Origin: Gigaspora rosea
Taxonomy: Eukaryota > Glomeromycota > Glomeromycetes > Diversisporales > Gigasporaceae
Reading direction: 5' to 3'
Assembly (NCBI GenBank): GCA_003550325.1
Contig: QKWP01000856.1
Coordinates: 66,726 to 130,725 of the forward strand
Length of the DNA stretch: 64,000 bases
Shown: in pieces, positions 47,123-57,865 of the stretch
Position numbering within the stretch: position 1 is the stretch's first letter
How the letters are laid out: each line of letters starts with the position of its first letter
Translations under genes and position numbers: made by a program
The notes under the pieces: generated by a model
Database searches by the model: none
What the model was told of the DNA's origin: nothing
What the model saw: only the letters and a program-made list of their open reading frames with translations

Positions 47123-47705
47123 ATAAATGTATATAATACATTTATTATGCTGAAGGACTTTATTAATACATTATTATTCATTTGATTATTTTTATTTTCT
47201 TATTATTATCTTATTAAATGTTGTTTATATGGGTTATTTAGGATTTGGTCAATTAAAAGAATTTTTAATTGATATTAATAATGCTAGACATCGCTTTTAA
47301 ACGACTGTCGATTAAAAAATTTGATGTACGTACTTAAATTAAAATTTATGCGAAGTAAAAATTTAACTTATGTAAAATTTTAATGCAAGTTTAATAAAGT
47401 ATTTAAACAAGATGTCATGTCTTAATATGGGAATTTGGACCAATTGGGCATTTGACAAGGGTGAGTGGCACGGCTAAAAAATTTGGCATCCCACCAGCCA
47501 AAATTCATGCCATGCCATACTATAAATTGGATTAGAATTGTATTTTTGGATGTTTTCAAAATTTCTTCTCAAGCTTATTTTCTATTAGGAACTTTTCGGA
47601 CTCTTCTATTCAATTATTATGTAAATCAGCACCCCTATATCACTCAAACGATCTGTCCCTACTTTTACAAGTAAATATACCAAGAAATATAATAAAAATG
47701 CACTA

Positions 47706-47870
47706 CAGTCATCCTCCTCTATAATCACCTCTATATAATCACATCTCCTGTACAGTCACATTAAATTTTGATAATAAACTTATAAAAAAAGACTTCTATA
47801 TTATATCATGCTCTTTTATAATCACCAATTTTCTTGATATAAACTACATAATTATAGAGGAGGATGACTA
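47706..47870. mobile_element. MITE family E, uninterrupted copy (CAGTCATCCTCCTCTATAAT ends)
   Basis: 165 bp with TIRs CAGTCATCCTCCTCTATAAT and the inverse of ATTATAGAGGAGGATGACTA, TA at 47704-47705. Its inverse aligns end to end with the flanks of the nested insertion at 50032-54065 and so serves as the empty-site reference. Confidence 0.85.
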
Positions 47871-50031
47871 AATAATTCAAGTTTCACCATTTTGACTTGA
47901 TGTTTTATTAGAATGGTGATTGCTCAAAGTTATGTTTGAAATAAGTTGCTTTAAAATACTGATAACTATTTTGTTCCTAAACTATTAGCAGGATCATTAT
48001 CTCAAAATTGCTTGTAAAGTTCAATACAATTTGACCTCTCTATAGTTACACCCATATAGTTACACCTCTATATAAGCACCAAATATTGTGCAACAGACTT
48101 AAGTTGTAATCTGCAGTTAAAGGATTAAAATTTAATAGTAAAAATCAGCACAGTTTTACAGCATGGGAGACATTCGAACCCGATGATTTCTGGGATCTAC
48201 GTTACACAAGTATTATACAGAATTGTAGTCTAAAACCAGAATTTTCGGGTATAAGCAAACCTAAAAAAAAATAAATCAATCATGTAATACTTTACTAATA
48301 AAATAGCTTCATAGGGAACGTCTTTTCAATAAACTCAAGTTGCATCATTTGCATCACGCTGCATCACGGTAGTTATAGTGAAGGTTGGAGTACTATCTAC
48401 TGTATAGTAAGAGGTAATAAAAGTATATTGTACTGCTCAATTCACAAAGTTCAACATTGTTTTTTGTGTTTTTATTTGTTTTTTAGTTATAATATTAACT
48501 TGTTAGCTTTTATTTTCAAATTTTGTAGACTCTTCTTAAAGTTATGATAGTTCTTAAAAGATATTTAACACAATAGAAGTTATTTAATATATACAATAGT
48601 ATAGTTTTATTAATTACGCGGGTTTTTAAGAAAAACTATTAAGGGATGTGTAACTTGTTATCAAATCTTTTAAATAAAGTTTTTAAAACTGTAAAATTGC
48701 TATTAGTGCGTGAATTAATAGTTGGATTCTTTTACAACGTGGGTTATTTTATTTCGAAGAAAATTTTAATATATGAATAAAGCCTGTTGATTGTTTAACG
48801 ATTATCTATCTGTTTTGACAAAAATGATATCACGTGTTAAAAAGCCAGTTTATTATTGGTTAACTACCTTATAATAATCCCTGTGTTTTTCCGAAAAATG
48901 AGAAAGTCCCCCATGCTCAGTTTTACTAATTGCCTTATATAGAAGTGGTATGCTGTACATTTCCAATCATAATAAAAAACCCTATAGTAAACAACCAATA
49001 AATACTTATATTGTGTTATATACTAATAGATTTTAATGATTTAACTATCATTAGAATCAGAAAGGTTGGTTCTGCAAAGTTTAATTAGAAATTATATAAG
49101 GTTTGCTTAGTAAAAAAGACTTTTATATACAGAAAAGCCCTATTCACATACTATAGAAATTTACTATTAAATGTTTACTGTGATTTATTATAAAATGTTG
49201 ATTATTTTATACCCTTTATCTGTGATCTTCCTCTTAAATATAGTAAAAAATCTCATTATAGTCACATTACCTATAATCACTATTACAAAAAAATTTTGAT
49301 TTTTATCATTTTTATTATTAATAATGAACCCTTGTTATAATTACAAAATTTGACTAAATATGGAGTATTACATCTAATTGGCCAATATTCATATTCATTA
49401 TTTAAAACTTTTTATTAAAAATTTTTAAAGATTTGATAGCAAATAATTTTTGATGAGTGGTCCAATTTGGATAAGACAACTATCAAAAAGTTCTTCTTGA
49501 TAAAATGATTCTAATGAGCTATAGATCATTAAAATCCATTCACATGTTTTTGTGATGTTAAGAATTTGTGACATTTTACATGTTTAAAAATTGATTATAT
49601 TTAAATACCTAAATAAAAAATCCTTTATGATTTAGCATTTTATAACTAAATTTGAACAACTTTAGACTCTTCAGAAGTATTTTATTAGTCAACCACTCTG
49701 GTAGTAATTTTATCCAAATTGGGCTACTGGATCAAAAGTTATTTACTAAATAAGTTACTTATTGGCCTTTGGTCATAAAACTATAACAAGAATTTTATTT
49801 ATAGTTATGTACACCTCTATATAATCACCAAAATAGGGCTTGTAATTATAAAGAGGCTTGACTATATATCCTTAAGGTATAAAGTGATAAATTATTATTG
49901 GTTTGAAGAATTAGAATAGTGATCTGCTTAAAACTTCTTAAAGAATTACTCCAATCATATTATAGTAATATTAGGAAAAGTAAAGCACTAGTGCAACAAG
50001 TAGTATATTTGTGCTATCCATCTTATTTATA
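47871..50031. other. A+T-rich spacer with MITE fragments
   Basis: Pieces of ATAATCACACCTCTATATAA-type MITEs at about 48035-48085, 49245-49330 and 49780-49865, and a TACCA/GATCAAAAGTTATT block (49690-49745) like the 12.8-13.4 kb fold-back. No coding sequence supported. Confidence 0.5.
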
Positions 50032-50095
50032 TAGTCATTCTTCTCTATAATCACACAGTCTGTATCAAGAAAATCAGTAATTATAAAAGAGTATA

Positions 50096-50121
50096 CCGTA
50101 GTGCACTGACTAAAGTACCCC
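50096..50121 (+). repeat. Pogo-like element, left TIR
   Basis: Begins CCGTAGTGCACTGACTAAAG and is identical over 26 bp to the inverse of 52888-52913. Confidence 0.92.
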
Positions 50122-50139
50122 CCTTTTTTCGTACCCCCC

Positions 50140-50262
50140 ATGTGAAGTACCCGGGTATTTTGCATGGCACTTTTTTTTTTGCCAAGAATAATACCCGGGT
50201 ATTTTATAATTATTAAAGGCAGGATTTTTGTATAAGACCCGGGTATTTTATATTGCACAATG
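50140..50262. repeat. Subterminal ACCCGGGTATTTT repeats of the pogo-like element
   Basis: ACCCGGGTATTTT occurs three times (about 50148, 50201 and 50239). Related ACCC-GGGTATTTTATAAG and AAAATACCCCCC motifs lie near the right end (about 52780-52860). Probably extra transposase-binding sites. Confidence 0.7.
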
Positions 50263-50795
50263 CCTACTATGGTAACTTTACCGAATACCGTAAATACTAT
50301 TATTAAATATTTAATAACTTCCGGCATTTTAATAACTCTTAATGGCATGAACAGTCAGAAAACACGAAAGTATCAACGTTTGACATTATTACAGTTTCTA
50401 TTGAAGGAATGGTTCGCGAATCTTGTGTAAATTTTATAATAAATACAGTTTAAAAATATCGTAATACAGGTGACAAAGTGGTGGCAGAAAAAATTTGCGG
50501 TGATATGATCGCTGGCCATTTTGACCTGATAATTCAAATTACGTATTATGTTGACTAATAATCTTTTTAACATAGTATGTAATTTATACGTAATTTGTTT
50601 TATCAAGTCGGAAGTGGTCAGCGATCGCGTCACCACGAATTTTTTTTTCCACCATTCTATTACCTTAAAATAAATTTAGTAAATTATATAAGCATAGAAA
50701 GATACAAAATTGACTTTATTCAATTCGATTATTTAAGCAAAAAAAAATTGCATTTTTTTTTTTTCATTTGCTTACAATTCTACATTAAACTTTCA

Positions 50796-52421
50796 TTAAT
50801 TCCAATCTTGAATGGTTGTTAATTCTTCGCTTTCTTCATAAAAACCATCATAAACTATCCCACTTTCATTTTCATTTACGTCTTCTCCATCTACATATTC
50901 ACCATTATATTCACAATCGTTTTCACCATTATCGTCGTTTTCACTATCACCATTGTTTTCATAATCACTGTTGTTTTCATCATCATTCCGTTCTTCAATT
51001 CCTCTTCCTGAATTTGTTCGGGCCGTGAGTCTTGTAAAGTCTAAAATTAAATCGTCTTCGGTTCCATCCATCGCGTTAGAGATTCCACAACATTTAAAAG
51101 ACTTCTTGATCATATTAATATCGACGGCTTCCCAAGCCTCTTTTACCCAAGTAGCAACCAAAAGATACGAAGGACGTTTCATTTTGCCAGCCTTAGTGTA
51201 TTCTTTGATTCCTTCGTCCATCCATTGATTATAAAGATTTCGCATCTATTAAAAAAAATAAAAAAATTTTTAATTTAATAATTTTTTTTTTTACTTTTCT
51301 ATTTATTAGATTTACCTTCGATTTAAAAGATCTATTCATAGAGACATCAAGAGGTTGTAAGCGAGATGTTAAACCTTTAGGAATTAAAGCCAAGTCAGTA
51401 TTTTTCTCCAAAAAACGCCGTTTTACAAGGTCTGTTTTGTGGCCAGTAAACGAATCCAAAGCTAATAAAGAACGCGGATTATTTCTACATTGTGCTCGTC
51501 GGGTCCAAACATTTTCTACCCACCTAAAGATACAAAATAATTAAATAAACTTTAGCTCAACCGTAGCATACATTATAATCGTTTAATTTTTACCTACCAT
51601 AACATCTCATTTTCGTTCATCCATCCTGAAGGGTTTGCACGTACAATAACACCATTAGGAAAATTCTCACGAGGTACTTTAACTAATTTAAAGATAATTA
51701 GAGGTGGTAATTTAGTACCATCGGCCATACAGGCGAGAACAACAGTAAAATTCGAACGTTCATGCCCAGTTGATAGAATTGATATAGTTTTAGTGCCTCG
51801 TTCTTCAATTGTGGTATTACTTGACATACTAAAAGACACAGCAGTTTCATCCATGTTGCCGATTAAAGATAAAGGATATTCATATCTACGCCGCTTAAAA
51901 AGTACAAGAGACAAAAACTCGTTTTGATCCTCGATATAACTCTCAGGAAGACGTTGAGCAACGGTAGTCCGTCTTCGATTTACCAAATTATTTCTAGACA
52001 TAAATCCGTCTACCCATTTTTGTGAAAATTTATTATTTTGTATTCCTCCATATTTTTCTTGATAACGAGATGTAGCACACAATGTGCGAGCCTTGGCTTG
52101 AATCATATGCCGGCTTACAGTTTTTTGCTGAGATCGAGCTTCCCGAAACCATTCAAATACTTCGGCTTCAAGTTCAGGATATTTCGGCCGGGCCCCAGAT
52201 GATAACTTTTGAACATAAGGCGCAACTTTGAGAAGGTCGGATTTTTTGCTTATCCAATCCGTAAGCTGCTTTCTTTCTATCCCAAATTCATTAGCAGTTG
52301 AATGTTTACTATGACCTTTTTCATAGTAGGCAATTATCATTAGTTTTTCGCGTGCTGACCATGCTCTTTTATTCTTTTTTGTCACTCGAGCACGTCGAGC
52401 TTTAAAGTTTCCGCGGGCCAT
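50796..52421 (-). CDS. Pogo/Tigger-type transposase (CENP-B HTH, DDE), two introns
   Basis: Exons 52421-51598, 51523-51316 and 51245-50796 join in frame across GT-AG introns of 74 bp (51597-51524) and 70 bp (51315-51246), giving 493 aa. I chose the ATG at 52421 (AAAATGGCC context); the frame extends only to a GTG at 52439. Domains: psq-type HTH (about residues 20-64, AREKLMIIAYYEKGHS and STANEFGIERKQLTDW), CENP-B-type HTH (about 80-155, with SQKWVDGFMSRN), then DDE with D191 (GNMDETA), D298 (LLALDSFTGHKTD) and D334 (LTSRLQPLDVSMNRSFK). A C-terminal acidic Asn/Asp/Glu-rich tail follows a helical region. All catalytic residues are present, so it may be active. DNA cut-and-paste in the nucleus by family. 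Confidence 0.92.
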
Positions 52422-52887
52422 TTTATTTCTTGTATACACGGTAGTTTGTGTTGGTCCAGTGGTTGGTTTACCGGTAATTGCTGGTGGTAGAGTTACTGCA
52501 GAGAGCCTCCACTAATATGTTGCTTCTTTTGCAAAATACTTCGGTTTCGGTAGTTTTTTTTTTATTTTTTTATTTTATTTTTTTTTTTATATGTTTTTTT
52601 ATTTATTTTTTTTTTTTAATTTGGACCCAAGGGTCGCTAGCGGTAATATTTCTTTACTTTGTTCCAGTAGTTAATAAAGAAATTTAAGGAAAGATGTACG
52701 TATGTACGTGAAAGTTCATTGATCTTCTTTTATACTGGCTTGTATTACTTAAAATATGTCGTGTATAATACCCCTCACACAAAATACCCCCCCTAGCAAA
52801 ATACCCCCCTTAGCAAGATACCTGTTACCGATCAAGAGACCCACGGGTATTTTATAAGTTTTTTTTTGGTTAGATTGCATTAGACCC

Positions 52888-52913
52888 GGGGTACTTTAGT
52901 CAGTGCACTACGG
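52888..52913 (-). repeat. Pogo-like element, right TIR
   Basis: Inverse partner of 50096-50121, followed by TA at 52914-52915. Confidence 0.92.
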
Positions 52914-52915
52914 TA

Positions 52916-53940
52916 ATTATTTTTTTTAAATTCAGCAATCCTGCCCTCTGTATCTGCAGACTTTATTGTATAACTAAAATATATACATTTATTCTACTCT
53001 AACAGAAAGCTCACTGATTTTATCCAAGTGCGACCAGCCTAGCAAAATTTTGCCTCAATTCAGATTCTCAACTTACTGAGAATATGATCCCTCCTATCAC
53101 CAGCGGGCACCTGCTAACCATATCAAGATTGCCTTCTTTTTAAACTTTCTTCTCCTACTTTTTCTAGTAGAAAGATTCTACTGCAAGAAAAACTATAACA
53201 AGGAGAAATATAAAAGGAGAAATAAAATGGGGAAATAACAAAAACTACCTAAATGAAAAACCAAGTTCAACAAAAAAGTAAAAATGAAAAAACAGAAGAA
53301 AAAAGCAAAAAGACAGACAAAAGGTAAAAATTATATAATACTGCGCAAGGAAACGCCTCACCAAAGTATTATATGTACATAAAAAGAAAAAAAGAAAAAT
53401 CTAGAATTTCGTTCTACCGATCAGCCTACTCCACTGTGTCATGTCTCATAACACGTCCATTCCTGTTTATCCACCTGTATGCCTTCTTCCCGATTAGGAT
53501 TGGAACAACAATGCCGATCTTTTGGAGGGGGTACGCCAGATTTCCCACTTTCCGTCAAAAATTCTAGAGAAAAGGCTTCCAGCGAGAATATGATAGAGGG
53601 TGTATGGTCAAACATGTTCTTGTAGCCAAAAAACCTTAAAGAGAGTGTTGAAAAACTCATTTTTTAGTTCACTGCCTAGCCAAGCTATAACACCTTCGTT
53701 CGGCGAAAGAAAACTTCCACTAGAATTTCTTGTACCAAGGGCACCCACTGCCTGTTATCTTGCACAACTGACGCTTCTGGCTTGCGTGCCGAATATATAA
53801 AGGAGTCCCTGAAGAATAGAGAGAAAATAGTTGACTTTTATAAAAACCAGTGTAAGTAGCTGCTTCGTTTTTTACTAAAAAATTTTGTTTTTCGTTTGTT
53901 CAGAAATTTGTACAAGTGATCGTTGGAAAGAGTTTTTGAT
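52916..53940 (-). mobile_element. Poly(A) retroposon, copy 4
   Basis: A T-rich run (52920-52927) is the tail remnant on the left. The right end is CAAGTGATCGTTGGAAAGAG (about 53913-53932). The core TCTTTTGGAGGGGGTACGCC lies at about 53518, and the hairpin at 53333-53374. The flanking duplication is TAATTATAAAAGAGTATAA (left, split by the pogo element: 50078-50095, completed after 52913) versus TAATTGTAAAAGAGTATAA (53941-53959), one mismatch in 19. Minus ORF 53439-53660 and the conserved block resemble copy 1, but no protein function is recognised. Confidence 0.78.
53333..53374. other. Hairpin of the retroposon family, copy 4
   Basis: ATATAATACT (53333-53342) pairs with AGTATTATAT (53365-53374). 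The inner stem GCG (53343-53345) pairs with CGC (53354-53356), different bases from the inner stems of copies 1 and 3. Confidence 0.7.
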
Positions 53941-53959
53941 TAATTGTAAAAGAGTATAA
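53941..53959. repeat. Right target-site duplication of retroposon copy 4
   Basis: TAATTGTAAAAGAGTATAA matches the left flank at 50078-50095 plus the A after 52915, with one mismatch. Confidence 0.8.
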
Positions 53960-54638
53960 ATATATAAAGTCTTTTTTTATAAGTTTATTAATAAATTGTC
54001 TCAAAATTTAATGTGACTATATAGAAGTTGTGATTATATAGGAGGTGATTATAGAAGGATAACTGTATTACTGTTAAAATTCTTTTATAGAACTTATTAT
54101 TATTGCAGATTATACAAAATGTAATTAAAATTGAATAAATTCATTGGAATTATCATAGTTCTATCATATTTTACTGTAAAAAACTTATTACAAACTTTTT
54201 AATACAGTACACATAGTAGTTAAAGTTAATTTAGTATTTGATTATCATAGTTTTATAATTGATGTAAAAAAATTCTATTATAAAAATTACTTGCTACTGT
54301 ATATAGTTAAGATTGAGTTTATTGTATTAGAATAGAATTCTAGACATATCTCATATAGGTCATAACTGGATTTTGGCCAATTTTAACATAATTTACAACA
54401 CTATATTTACTTAAATAACATCTGATCCAGTGATCAGAATTAAATGAACTTTTTTGTTAGATGCGCCTCACTGTGAGCTTTATTTAAAAAAAAAGTTTAT
54501 TCAAATTGGGCCACTGAATGCAAAGATAATTGCCAAAAACTGTTTTTTTGCTTTTCAAATTTTGGGGTTTTGCTAAAATGCATAATGTATAACATCTGTA
54601 CTATATGTCCAGGTCCTACTAGAATTATCATTAAGGGT

Positions 54639-54991
54639 AGAGCACAATGATCTATATTTTAATAGTGATCACATTACTAATTTTTTTTACAATAACATTC
54701 AATTGCAATCAGGTGATAATCATATGTTATTGTATATTATTTATATTGTACTATCTAGGAAAATCACAATTGTCCTAAGAAAATTGACGACATATACAAA
54801 TAAATTTTTTTTAATTTAATAAGTGGCTTTAAAGTTTCACTACCATAAACAGAGGTTTGAACTATATGCCACAAAATTTTGGCCAAAATTGGATGCGTTC
54901 TCAAAAATCTTTATCAATGGCGTATTTTTGCTCTTATATAAAAATTTTTTTGTACAATGATCATATATAAAAGTGATTCATGTTGTACTCT
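54639..54991. mobile_element. MITE family B, copy 2
   Basis: 353 bp from AGAGCACAATGATCTA to TTCATGTTGTACTCT. Collinear with 12041-12399 along its length with scattered substitutions and small indels. Confidence 0.8.
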
Positions 54992-55126
54992 ACACTTAAT
55001 CCTATTATGATCAGAATTTACTCACTAATATAGCATATATAGAAATTAAAATTTGAGGTAATTTTAGAGTTGTTGTGATTTTTACACAAAAATTTCTGTT
55101 ACAGAACTTACTTGTTATTCCTATTA

Positions 55127-55327
55127 CAGATAACTCTTTTATTCCAACCTGCTAAGACTGCTAAATTTTACTATATAAAAATTCGAAAGAGTTCAGTTCT
55201 CAAAAAGTTATACATAGCTAATTTGAATTTTATAACAAAATTTACAAATGTTCTAGAAGATTTGTTCAGTTTAAAGAGAGTTTATAATGTTCAGATAGAG
55301 AGAAGTCAGATTAAAGAGAGGTAACTG
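55127..55327. mobile_element. MITE family C, copy 2
   Basis: 201 bp with ends CAGATAACTCTTTTATTCCA and the inverse of AGATTAAAGAGAGGTAACTG, TA at 55125-55126 and 55328-55329. Opposite orientation to 19494-19696. The overlapping 70-aa ORF (55112-55324) is not a gene. Confidence 0.75.
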
Positions 55328-55658
55328 TATTATAATTAAAGTTGCAAACATTAAGGTAGCTACTTTTTCATGTCACTTTTCATGTTATATAAAATATATA
55401 TTAATTATATTAATACATTATATCAATACATTAAATGTAATAGTATATGTTACTTGATATTCTAATGTTTGTGACTCTAATCACAATACATGGTCTAAGT
55501 TGAGTTGGTTGTATTGAAATTATCATATAGAATTCTGTTACAGAATTTACTTGTAATTATAGTATATGCAGACTATATACAGTAGTTAAGATTGAGTTAG
55601 TATTGGAGCTATTGTGATTGGCATTAATATAATTTCTACAGCAAGTTGTGAATAGACT

Positions 55659-55936
55659 TCATCAGCAAATTTTATATATAGATATATATCGATTACTAAC
55701 TGGTCAGATATATATCGATACTAAATACCCCTGCCGATTTCTATCAATAGTGATAGTAATCGATATAAATAGTAATTGATATATATCTTATCAGATATTT
55801 ATCGATTACTATCTATATCAGATATATATCGATTATTATTACTATTGATAGAAATTGGCAGGGTATTTAGTATCAATATATATCTTACCTAGTTAGTAAT
55901 CGACATATATCTATATATAAAATTTGCTGATTAATT
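55659..55936. repeat. Fold-back element with ~135-bp arms
   Basis: The left arm starts ATCAGCAAATTTTATATATA and the right arm is its near-perfect inverse, with ATATATATCGATTACTAACT and CTGCCGATTTCTATCAATAG inside. About 278 bp, self-complementary almost throughout. A related, less perfect ATCGATATA-rich block with the same TAAAATTTGCTGAT end lies at about 57975-58205. Confidence 0.8.
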
Positions 55937-56189
55937 GATATATATCTGATATGATACTAATTAATAATTATTATATTCACATAATCATACTTTTTGCAAA
56001 TTTTTAAACGTTTTACAGGTTTTCACAAGATTTCGCAAGTTTTTGCAATTTAATATAAAATTTTATTTTTTATTATTATTATATAATATTTTAAATTATT
56101 CGCAATTTAATATAAAATTTTATTTTATTTATTTATTATTATTATATATTATATTTTAAATATTACATATTTTATTATATATTATTATA

Positions 56190-57345
56190 AAAAAATACAA
56201 AAAAAATAAACCCAAAAAAAAACAAATCAAAAAAAAATAAAAAAATGAATACAAAAAAAATAAACTATAATATTCCTTATATTAGCTAATATTCACTTAT
56301 ATTCGCTTATATTCGCTTATATTCCTCATATTCACTATTTCTTGCAAAATACTAGAAAAGTTAAAATAGATATTCTTGTAAAGTGCCAGAAAAGTTAGAT
56401 CATTTTCTTGCAAAGTTTTGAAAGAAGTAAGGAATAAATAAAATAAAATAAATGTAAAAAAATAAGTAAAAAAAATAAACAAAAAAAAACCAAAACTAAA
56501 AAAAATACAAAAACAAAAAAAATAACTATTATATTTGCTTATATTTGCTTATATTCACTTATATTCGATTAAATATATTCATATTTGTGCCTTCTTGCAA
56601 AGTACTCTTGTAAAGTGCTGAAAAAGTCAAATGGTTTTCTTGCAAAGTTCTGAAAGAAGTAAAGGAAAATAAAATAAAATAAAATTAAAAAAAAATAAGT
56701 AAAAAAAAGAAAACAAACAAAAAACAAAAATGTAAGCAAACTAAATAAAAAATAAACAAATCCCCAAATCTCTATTTCGAGTTCATGTTTTTGCAATTCA
56801 GAAATCGTCGAAGGTTTTTGCAAAGTGCCGGAATAAAATAAATTAATAAAAATAAAAAAAAAACAAAAACAAAAAACATGAAACAAAAAAATAAATAAAA
56901 TGAAACCTTTGCAAAACTTGTGAAAACTTGCATTCTTGAACTTTCGAAATTGCTAAAGAAAGTAGTTGTGTGTTCTTGCAAAGTGTTGAAAGGCTGAGTT
57001 GGCTTGCGCAAAGTGCTGAAAGTTATTGGATTTCTTGCAAAGTGCTAGTGGTAAAGTGTAAAAATAAAATAAAAAAAATTAAAAAATAAAAAAAATAGAA
57101 ACAAAACGAAACTAAAAAAAATGAAACGAAACTAAACAAAACAAAAGGAAAATGAAAAAACAATGTAAAATTGATAAAAGATCTAAATTATAAACAAAAA
57201 AAATAAACAAAGATCTAATCTGATCTTGAACTACAATAATCGAAAATTATTGAAACATTTCGAAAATATTAGTCAAACGCGTTCTTGAAACAATTCAGGT
57301 TACAGATCGTCCTAAAATATTTCGAATGTATTCGAAATATTAAAA
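56190..57345. repeat. Dispersed repeat D, copy 2
   Basis: Same order as 32885-34020: TTCTTGCAAAGTGC units with A-rich spacers, GTTGTGTGTTCTTGCAAAGT (about 56962), GATCTAATCTGATCTTGAA (about 57210), CAGGTTACAG, then TATTTCGAATGTATTCGAAA. Small minus ORFs are Phe-rich artefacts of T-rich tracts. Confidence 0.7.
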
Positions 57346-57478
57346 ATAAAAAAAAAAGGGAGAGAGGGATAAAAGAAAAAGAGAGGTAAAAAGGAAAGAG
57401 GGATAAAAGGGAAAGGGAGTAAAAATTGCTCAAAATGAGTGTTTTTTTTTTTTTAAGTTTTTTGGCTCAATTTGTGGT

Positions 57479-57865
57479 AGTGTTCCAAATCGAAAATCGA
57501 TTAATCGGATTAATCGATTGGCTTTTCAAATATGCGATTAATCAATTAATCCAATTAATCAATTAATCAATCAATCGATTAATCAATTAACCCAATTAAT
57601 CGATTAATCGATCAATCGATTAATTGATTAACCCAATTAATCAATTAATCGATCAATCGAAATATATGAAAAACTTTTTTTTAACTATTTCTTCGTTCAA
57701 AAAGTTTGTATTTATTCACTATAGTAATTGATTAGTTGATTAATCGATTATTTGTTGCAATCAATCAATTGATTTAATCAATTAATCAATTAATCAATTA
57801 ATCGATTATTAAAAAAATTTTTATCCGATTAATCGATTGCATTTTTTGACCTGATTTGGAACACT
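57479..57865. repeat. AATCGATT palindromic satellite block with AGTGTTCCAAATC ends
   Basis: About 390 bp bounded by AGTGTTCCAAATC and its inverse GATTTGGAACACT and filled with AATCGATTAATCGATT and AATTAATC units. The inverted ends suggest a mobile or fold-back unit rather than a plain microsatellite. A short AATCGATT palindrome recurs at 60478-60545. Confidence 0.75.

Larger units (their letters stand above)
50096..52913. mobile_element. Pogo-like (Tc1/mariner superfamily) DNA transposon, apparently complete
   Basis: 2,818 bp with TIRs of at least 26 bp beginning CCGTAGTGCACTGACTAAAG at both ends, flanked by TA at 50094-50095 and 52914-52915. Inside is a spliced minus-strand transposase with no visible defect. 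Subterminal ACCCGGGTATTTT-type repeats occur near both ends. It is inserted inside the target-site duplication of retroposon copy 4, so it is the youngest layer of this nest. Confidence 0.92.
50032..54065. mobile_element. MITE family E copy split by nested insertions
   Basis: The left part (50032-50095) and right part (53941-54065) together align with the inverse of the 165-bp MITE at 47706-47870: CTATAATCACACAG..TATCAAGAAAAT..TATAAAAGAG on the left and AAGTCTTTTTTTATAAGTTT..AAATTTAATGTGACT..GGTGATTATAG on the right. The interior is retroposon copy 4 plus the pogo-like element. Confidence 0.8.

Noticed and set aside
48170-48235. GGGTTCGAATG on the minus strand, resembling a tRNA T-loop
   Set aside because: The flanking bases do not form a T stem and no acceptor, D or anticodon arm can be built.
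50816-51028. His-rich plus-strand ORF
   Set aside because: Antisense of the acidic Asn/Asp tail of the transposase.
54066-54638. Possible further gene between the nested insertion and MITE family B
   Set aside because: No ORF, motif or repeat partner; plain A+T-rich DNA.
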